Positions 44,601-48,147 of a DNA stretch of 48,147 nucleotides are shown here, piece after piece. The position numbers and the translations under genes are program-made. This DNA is from Bacteroides sp. CAG:545 (GTDB lineage: Bacteria > Bacteroidota > Bacteroidia > Bacteroidales > UBA932), in the NCBI GenBank assembly GCA_000432515.1, contig HF996057.1, forward strand, positions 80,749 through 128,895, given 5' to 3'. The notes below the pieces were generated by a model that worked only from the letters and a program-made list of their open reading frames with translations, was not told the DNA's origin and did no database searches. Each line of letters opens with the position of its first letter. Positions within the stretch are counted from its first letter, which is position 1.

Positions 44601-45893
44601 CAGGTCGTCGTCATTGTAAAGGACGTAGCAGTCAGCATTGGAATTTACATCTCGCCCCGCCCTGCCTGCTTCCTGTATATAGTTTTCCAGGGAATCCGAT
44701 ATTTCATAGTGGACCACGAGGCTGACATCGCTCTTGTCCACGCCCATTCCAAAAGCAGACGTGGCTACGATAATGCGCACCCGGTTGTTCATAAAATCAT
44801 CCTGTGACTGGACTTTTTCCTCAATCTCCATCTGGCCGTGGAATGCTTTGGCTTCCAAACCGTCCTGCGTCAGACGCTTGGCGATTTCTTCCGCTTTCTT
44901 AGTCCTTGTGACATAGACGATTGCCGGGCCACGGCTATCATACAGAAGGCTTCGCAATGTCGGATATTTCTCGTTGTTGCTGCGATACAGCACCGAATAA
45001 TGAAGATTGGTCCTGGCTGCATCCGTCGTATAAAGTTTCAGTTCCAGATTCAGCCTGTCCCGGAAATAATCCGTTATGTCGCTGACTACCTTGGGCTTGG
45101 CAGTAGCCGTGAAGCAAGATACCGGAATCGGCGAAGACTGTCCTTTTTTCTTCTGCAGCTGGCGTATGAAATCAGCGATATGCATGTATTCTATGCGGAA
45201 ATCCTGTCCCCAAGCTGAAAAACAATGCGCTTCGTCGATGACTATGCGGACAATCGTCCTTCCCAGCAGGACTTTCTCTATCGTCTTGGACCTCAATGAC
45301 TCAGGGGCGATATACAAAAGTGATGCTTCACCTGCAACTATTCTGTCAAGCGTATTTTTCCGTTCTATCGGAGACAGCAGGCCATTGATATAGACGGCAT
45401 CGGCAATGCCTTTCTTTTCCAGATTCTCCACCTGGTCTTTCATGAGTGACTGCAGCGGCGAAATGACGACCGTCAGACCGCGCACCGACTCCCCCGCCAT
45501 CAGCGCAGGAATCTGGAATGTCAATGATTTTCCGCCTCCCGTGGGAAAGATTGCCAAAATGGATTGCCCTTCCAATGCAGCATTTACGGCATTTTCCTGT
45601 AAGGGCTCGCCACCGAATTTCCGGAAATGGTCATACCCGAACCAGCGTTTCAATGCTTTTTCAGGGTTTCTTTTACTTGTGCAATAATGACATCTGCCGC
45701 AATTGCATTCCCGCAACTGTCTTGTAATGCGCTCTGTAACAGGATAATTTTTCAGCACCCACGGAGCAGTTATTGAATTTCTGTCGTCAGTGGAAATCAG
45801 CGCGACTGCATAAGCGGATGCGACAGCATTGGCCCGAATCGCTCCGGAAACATCCGCATTGTCACAAATCAGGTCGGTCAGGACCTCTTTCAC
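41628..45893 (-). CDS. RecQ-UvrD double helicase, C-terminal part of a frameshifted exonuclease-helicase gene
   Basis: From a GTG at 45893 the frame codes for 1421 residues. It has an N-terminal Cys cluster (CNCGRCHYC), a RecQ-like helicase with AIFPTGGGKSLTFQIPAL (Walker A), IDEAHCFSAWGQDFR and VSCFTATA, then RQC-like and linker parts (about 440-820). A full UvrD/Rep-like helicase follows with VPAGPGSGKTYVLVRKLA, VIDEAQDM and AVGDDDQNIYEFRGS. The frame is open upstream of the GTG to 46103, and this part (DELNNPLNDAVKAKELF...) continues the exonuclease at 46070-46396 in another frame. The original gene was probably one of about 1,590 residues. Confidence 0.8.
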   Translation of the reverse strand: MKEVLTDLICDNADVSGAIRANAVASAYAVALISTDDRNSITAPWVLKNYPVTERITRQLRECNCGRCHYCTSKRNPEKALKRWFGYDHFRKFGGEPLQENAVNAALEGQSILAIFPTGGGKSLTFQIPALMAGESVRGLTVVISPLQSLMKDQVENLEKKGIADAVYINGLLSPIERKNTLDRIVAGEASLLYIAPESLRSKTIEKVLLGRTIVRIVIDEAHCFSAWGQDFRIEYMHIADFIRQLQKKKGQSSPIPVSCFTATAKPKVVSDITDYFRDRLNLELKLYTTDAARTNLHYSVLYRSNNEKYPTLRSLLYDSRGPAIVYVTRTKKAEEIAKRLTQDGLEAKAFHGQMEIEEKVQSQDDFMNNRVRIIVATSAFGMGVDKSDVSLVVHYEISDSLENYIQEAGRAGRDVNSNADCYVLYNDDDLNRHFTLLNQTKLTLSEINQVWRAIKNLTSRYSTINISALEIARKAGWDEIRDVETKVKSAIAALENAGFIRRGMDSPRIYATSIVPRTMDEAAGLIDGCNDFTEEDKVNARRIIKSLISERSRSKAGTAEAESRIDYLSDMLGIEIRKVINVVEKMRMSGILAKDNDMYAYLRTSQVRKLDFYGKLEKCIIDALSDNEYKFSIKELNEKALAEGISSSTVKDIRTILYFWIIRNYIEKTSLSEEYIEIRIRMPRERLALKADRRLDVTRYILYRFKSQSHEEGHDISVNFSLAELVEGYNSSYLFQTGQAGLEDIEEALLFLAKTGIVSIEGGFMVLYNKIELERLNFDNRSRYKKEDYKNLDDFYRQRIQQIHIVGKYANMMVADEKKALEYVHDYFTMEFKAFIKRYFDSKEAEEINRNVSKKKYDEIFGSLTGVQSIIINDKNSRFIVVPAGPGSGKTYVLVRKLASLILMEDIKSEQLLMLTFSRAAATEFHSRLAQLIGGAAKYVEIKTFHSYCFDLLGKIGTVEDSDHVVSDAVTAIKEGKVERSQITKSILVIDEAQDMSADEFALVEMLINLNEDMRVIAVGDDDQNIYEFRGSDSGYMRRLISMGATVYNMTENFRSSDDVIAAANAFVTSIPYRLKAVPIKGVQDSRGNVNVRFHRASNYEQAIVNEIVADDYGGRTCVLALTNDDALILSALLNRNGRQARLIQSKEGFSLTDLAELHFFLSFVRKPGCIDIDKTEWEKAKAELCEQYSDSQYLAVALNCIAGFESEGNHLYLSDFESYLSESQLETFIPGGDSEIIVSTIHKAKGREFDNVYVSLKGLRVITDKERRAVYVAMTRAKKNLSVHYDNPALFDRNVLSAVNYAMDETDYGQPEEILIQMGHKDVVLNAFINKRIDFAAIHSGWALNVGEDGLYKGCVRVVKFSEAFTKKLHALDSKGYIPTSAKVRVQVFWHHEDKEVTPPKWHQDLILLPDIWLTINSN

Positions 45894-46069
45894 ATTGTCC
45901 GAAACGGATTTCCGAAGGAAAAACGGACGCCGTTCAGGCGCGTACCCGAGCGCTTCGAAGAAGCCGGTGAAATGAGCGTCGGCGCGCGTGAGCTCATAGT
46001 AGATTTGTTGCAGTGGCCGGGCAATGTTCTTGAACGCATTGACCTCATCCTCAAACAGTTCCTTGGCTT

Positions 46070-46396
46070 TTACGGCATCATTGAGAGGATTGTTGAGCTC
46101 GTCGGAAGGAGTTTGTCGTCCTTCAGAAGTTTGTGATACGGCTTTCTGGGAAACAGCAGCGGCGACAGATATAGCGTGTCGATCAGCTTGAAATCCTTGT
46201 CCAGAAAGGGTTTCAGGTATTGATAATCGTGTTCGATGATGTTATGGCCGCACAGAAAGTCCGCATCGCTGATGAATTTCACGAATTCCGCAATGCGCGA
46301 TGTATGGAGTTTTTGTCCGGCCATTACGGCTCCGGCATCCACAATTTTGCCTTTACCGTCAATTTCCAGATCGACAAATGCTATATTGTTATTCAT
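46070..46396 (-). CDS. DnaQ-like exonuclease fragment, 5' part of the frameshifted helicase gene
   Basis: 108 residues, of which the first 97 are a DEDD exonuclease start: FVDLEID with Asp8 and Glu10 (Exo I), then GHNIIEHDYQYL (Exo II). The last 11 residues (TSSTILSMMP) are out-of-frame translation. Dropping one base at about 46104-46105 (CTTCC should be CTTCCC) joins it to the reading frame of the helicase, where the Exo III-like string LNDAVKAKELF appears. The fragment alone lacks Exo III and should be inactive. It may be a real mutation or a homopolymer base-calling error. Confidence 0.75.
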   Translation of the reverse strand: MNNNIAFVDLEIDGKGKIVDAGAVMAGQKLHTSRIAEFVKFISDADFLCGHNIIEHDYQYLKPFLDKDFKLIDTLYLSPLLFPRKPYHKLLKDDKLLPTSSTILSMMP

Positions 46397-46442
46397 CGGT
46401 TATTGTCTTGCTTTGAAGACAAATATAATGAATAATAGCAGA

Positions 46443-46709
46443 TTATCGCATTTTTCGGGAGAGGAAGTAGCTGACGGCGATTAAAATGAAGGTCAGTGCT
46501 TCTGATACGGGGAGGGCGAGCCAGATTCCCGGGGTGCCGGCTGATGCGATTCTGTAGCCTGCGGTGTCGGTGCTGAGGAACAGCGCCTCGACGTATTTTA
46601 CGCCGAATGCGAGTGCGGACGACAGCAGGATTCCGGCCCCTGCGGCGGTGATCAATGCGACTTTACGGGCTTCCACTACCCTGCCTTGCTTTCCTGCGCC
46701 TGCGCGCAA
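46443..46709 (-). pseudogene. Remnant of a MATE-family efflux transporter
   Basis: About 88 codons with two parts typical of MATE/DinF transporters that are normally far apart: the middle (GAGKQGRVVEARKVALI followed by a helix and VEALFLS) and the very C-terminal end (GTPGIWLALPVSEALTFIL). About one hundred or more residues between them and the whole N-terminal half are missing. The frame begins at a TTG inside the leftover signal-peptide frame at 46676-46759, without its own start. No function is expected. Confidence 0.65.
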
Positions 46710-46759
46710 ACACTGAAGGCCGCAGCCGTCAGCGCAACTGTCAAAAATTTCCGTTTCAT
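46676..46759 (-). pseudogene. Orphan signal peptide (5' end of a lost secreted-protein gene)
   Basis: An ATG at 46759 opens a 27-codon frame that reads as a full signal peptide (MKRKFLTVALTAAAFSVC, AQAQ) and stops at once with TAG. It overlaps the MATE remnant in another frame. I take it as the start of a secreted-protein gene joined to the MATE fragment by a deletion, within the repeated GCGCAGG-like sequence near 46705. Confidence 0.5.
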
Positions 46760-46772
46760 ATTGTTAGTGATA

Positions 46773-48074
46773 TTAGTCATACAGATCAATGCCTTTGGCG
46801 GACAATGTGTCCTGTAGAAGTTTCACGTCGAGCTCACGTGGCGTGCAACCGCTTGCCGCACAGAGCGATGCTGCCACGCCGACTGCTTCACCCATGGCCA
46901 TACAGATAGACATCACCCGGTAAGATGCGTGTGCACGATGCGTTCCAGAGATACATCTGCCGGCCACATAGAGATTCTCGACTTTTCTTGGGATGAAACA
47001 GCGGTATGGCAAGTCATAAGGTTTTACATATTGTATCTTGGCTTCTGCCTGGCCCGCACCTGCAGGATTATGGATATCTACGATGAATTCTGCGTTATGC
47101 ACGATTACATCCTCAAAGCATTTCCCCTCCGCAAGTTCCTCTGCAGTAATGATATAGTCGCCCATTACGCGGCGTGTTTCACGTACTCCGGTAGTAGTGC
47201 CGCTTGATTTGCATTGACAATTCTCATAACCCGGAAGATTATGATGGAAGAAGTCCATAAGCAGTTCCATTTGCCTGCGAAGTTCCAAATCGGCCTTGAA
47301 TATGGTCTTGACATCAGTAATGTCCACACCATTGACCTGGGTCGTGTTTACCTGTCTTTCTCCTTTATAGACAGTAGGATGAAGGCGTACAGCAGCAAGA
47401 TTCCCGGGCAGTTTTCCTTCTTCAGCACACCTCTTGCAATAGTCCAGGAAGCGCTCGTTGCCAAGTTTCACGTCATCGACATCGCCTATGCAGATGACAC
47501 CTTTGTCCTCATCGACACCGTCAACGGTAAATTCCAATGTCACAGGCTGCATAAGTCCATCTTCTCGACCTTTTTCGACATCAGCGCCGGCCAGATATGA
47601 AACCACGGCATCTCCGGTCGCATCTATTACTACACTTGCTGTCAAGGCAAACTGCCCTTCGTTAGTCGCAAGTATAAGGCCTCTTACAGCATTGCCCTCC
47701 TTGATTACATCATAGACTGCGCTCTGAAGATAGACATCGATATTTTCACGGTCCACGAATTCTGCAAGAACAAGTTTTGCGCGTTCGAAATCGTGAGCCT
47801 TGCCGGTCTTGCCGATCATGTCGTTTTCAGGAATTCCGAGCAGATTTACCAGCTCATCCCTCATTGTCCCTTTTCCCACCATTCCGAGCACAGGGCCTAC
47901 ATATCCTGCTGTCAGATTGCCTCCTACCACACCATAGCGTTCCACCAAGGCGACATGGGAGCCGTTACGTGCAGCCGCAACCGCCGCGCAGATACCGGCC
48001 GGACCAGAACCTGCAACAATGACATCATAAGATGCTTTTACATTGATCTCTTTCTCATAGTGAATGGTTGTCAT
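46773..48074 (-). CDS. FAD-dependent oxidoreductase (FAD_oxidored family)
   Basis: A 433-residue flavoprotein. The N-terminal FAD-binding Rossmann motif is VIVAGSGPAGICAAVAAARNG with the Glu of VALVERYGVVGGN, then DATGDAVVSYLAGADVE, a KSSGTTTGVRETRRVMGDYII string, and near the end YRCFIPRKVENLYVAGRCIS, typical of the FAD_oxidored (PF12831) group of Bacteroidota. No signal peptide is seen, so it is probably cytoplasmic. The substrate is unknown; relatives occur in carbohydrate and mucin-degradation loci. Its neighbour upstream ends in a membrane-helix-like tail. Confidence 0.8.
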   Translation of the reverse strand: MTTIHYEKEINVKASYDVIVAGSGPAGICAAVAAARNGSHVALVERYGVVGGNLTAGYVGPVLGMVGKGTMRDELVNLLGIPENDMIGKTGKAHDFERAKLVLAEFVDRENIDVYLQSAVYDVIKEGNAVRGLILATNEGQFALTASVVIDATGDAVVSYLAGADVEKGREDGLMQPVTLEFTVDGVDEDKGVICIGDVDDVKLGNERFLDYCKRCAEEGKLPGNLAAVRLHPTVYKGERQVNTTQVNGVDITDVKTIFKADLELRRQMELLMDFFHHNLPGYENCQCKSSGTTTGVRETRRVMGDYIITAEELAEGKCFEDVIVHNAEFIVDIHNPAGAGQAEAKIQYVKPYDLPYRCFIPRKVENLYVAGRCISGTHRAHASYRVMSICMAMGEAVGVAASLCAASGCTPRELDVKLLQDTLSAKGIDLYD

Positions 48075-48089
48075 GATATATTAGTTTAG

Positions 48090-48147
48090 TCATCTTCTTC
48101 TGTATTTTCTCCAATATCGGCTCAGGGCTATCAGCAGGAAGGTGAAT
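48090..48147 (-). CDS. C-terminal end of a membrane protein (partial)
   Basis: The last 18 codons of a frame that enters from the right edge and stops with TGA 15 nt before the flavoprotein start. The sequence FTFLLIALSRYWRKYRRR is a membrane helix followed by a basic cytoplasmic tail, as at the end of many transporters. The family cannot be told. Confidence 0.4.
   Translation of the reverse strand, partial: FTFLLIALSRYWRKYRRR

Noticed and set aside
41628..45893. Taking the GTG at 45893 as the true start of an intact helicase gene
   Set aside because: The frame stays open and family-like for 210 bases upstream to the frameshift, and the exonuclease half lies directly beyond it.
1..48147. 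CRISPR arrays, tRNA or rRNA genes, insertion sequences
   Set aside because: No regularly spaced repeats, no tRNA-like cloverleaf or rRNA motif and no transposase noticed in gaps or genes.

Overview
The window is a piece of a Bacteroidota chromosome, most likely a gut-type Bacteroidales. This rests on the conserved gene content (rsfS-ftsH-cdsA-psd facing birA, LptD, Rho with a long low-complexity insert, carAB, PPi-type phosphofructokinase, a PorT-like barrel beside ispG). It also rests on repeated promoters of the Bacteroidota type, TTTG - about 20 nt - TAnnTTTG. No rRNA, tRNA or CRISPR array was seen. I had no database search; family names come from motifs read by eye.

Layout. 1-7650 (minus): an operon-like run that begins with a prepilin-peptidase-like gene and continues through two immunity-like genes, a small membrane protein, a pseudopilin, a GspE/PilB ATPase, a secretin, and GspL/PilN-like and GspM/PilO-like assembly proteins. 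It runs off the left edge. 7790-9028 (minus): PPi-type phosphofructokinase. 9155-18488 (plus): ligA, yihY family, relA/spoT family, an Ig-like lipoprotein, an outer-membrane barrel and ispG. 18541-22620 (minus): psd, cdsA, ftsH, rsfS, with birA divergent. 23417-26941 (minus): dnaA-pepD-rpe. 27268-29364 (minus): amidase and MCE-domain protein, divergent from lptD (29429-32218). 32429-34342: rho. 34533-38859 (minus): carA-carB behind a leader that looks like an attenuator. 39145-48147: MFS transporter, metallo-beta-lactamase-fold protein, a frameshifted exonuclease-RecQ-UvrD helicase, a decayed MATE remnant and a flavoprotein.

The most unusual part is 5227-7650. The prepilin peptidase has lost its usual C-terminal end and continues in frame into what reads as a TNT-type (tuberculosis necrotizing toxin) NAD glycohydrolase domain. 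Directly behind it are a putative immunity gene, a 38-codon toxin-tip remnant whose stop overlaps the next start (ATGA), and a barstar-like gene. The two immunity-like genes are visibly AT-rich. All of this lies inside a type II secretion/type IV pilus-like operon. The arrangement is that of a polymorphic-toxin cassette with an orphan module, on a carrier I do not know as a described one.

Other points of note: a 19-bp perfect inverted repeat with inner hairpins between rho and carB; a 24-codon leader peptide followed by a terminator ahead of carA; an IspG intermediate between the short and long forms; and a single-base frameshift that separates the exonuclease from the RecQ-UvrD helicase.
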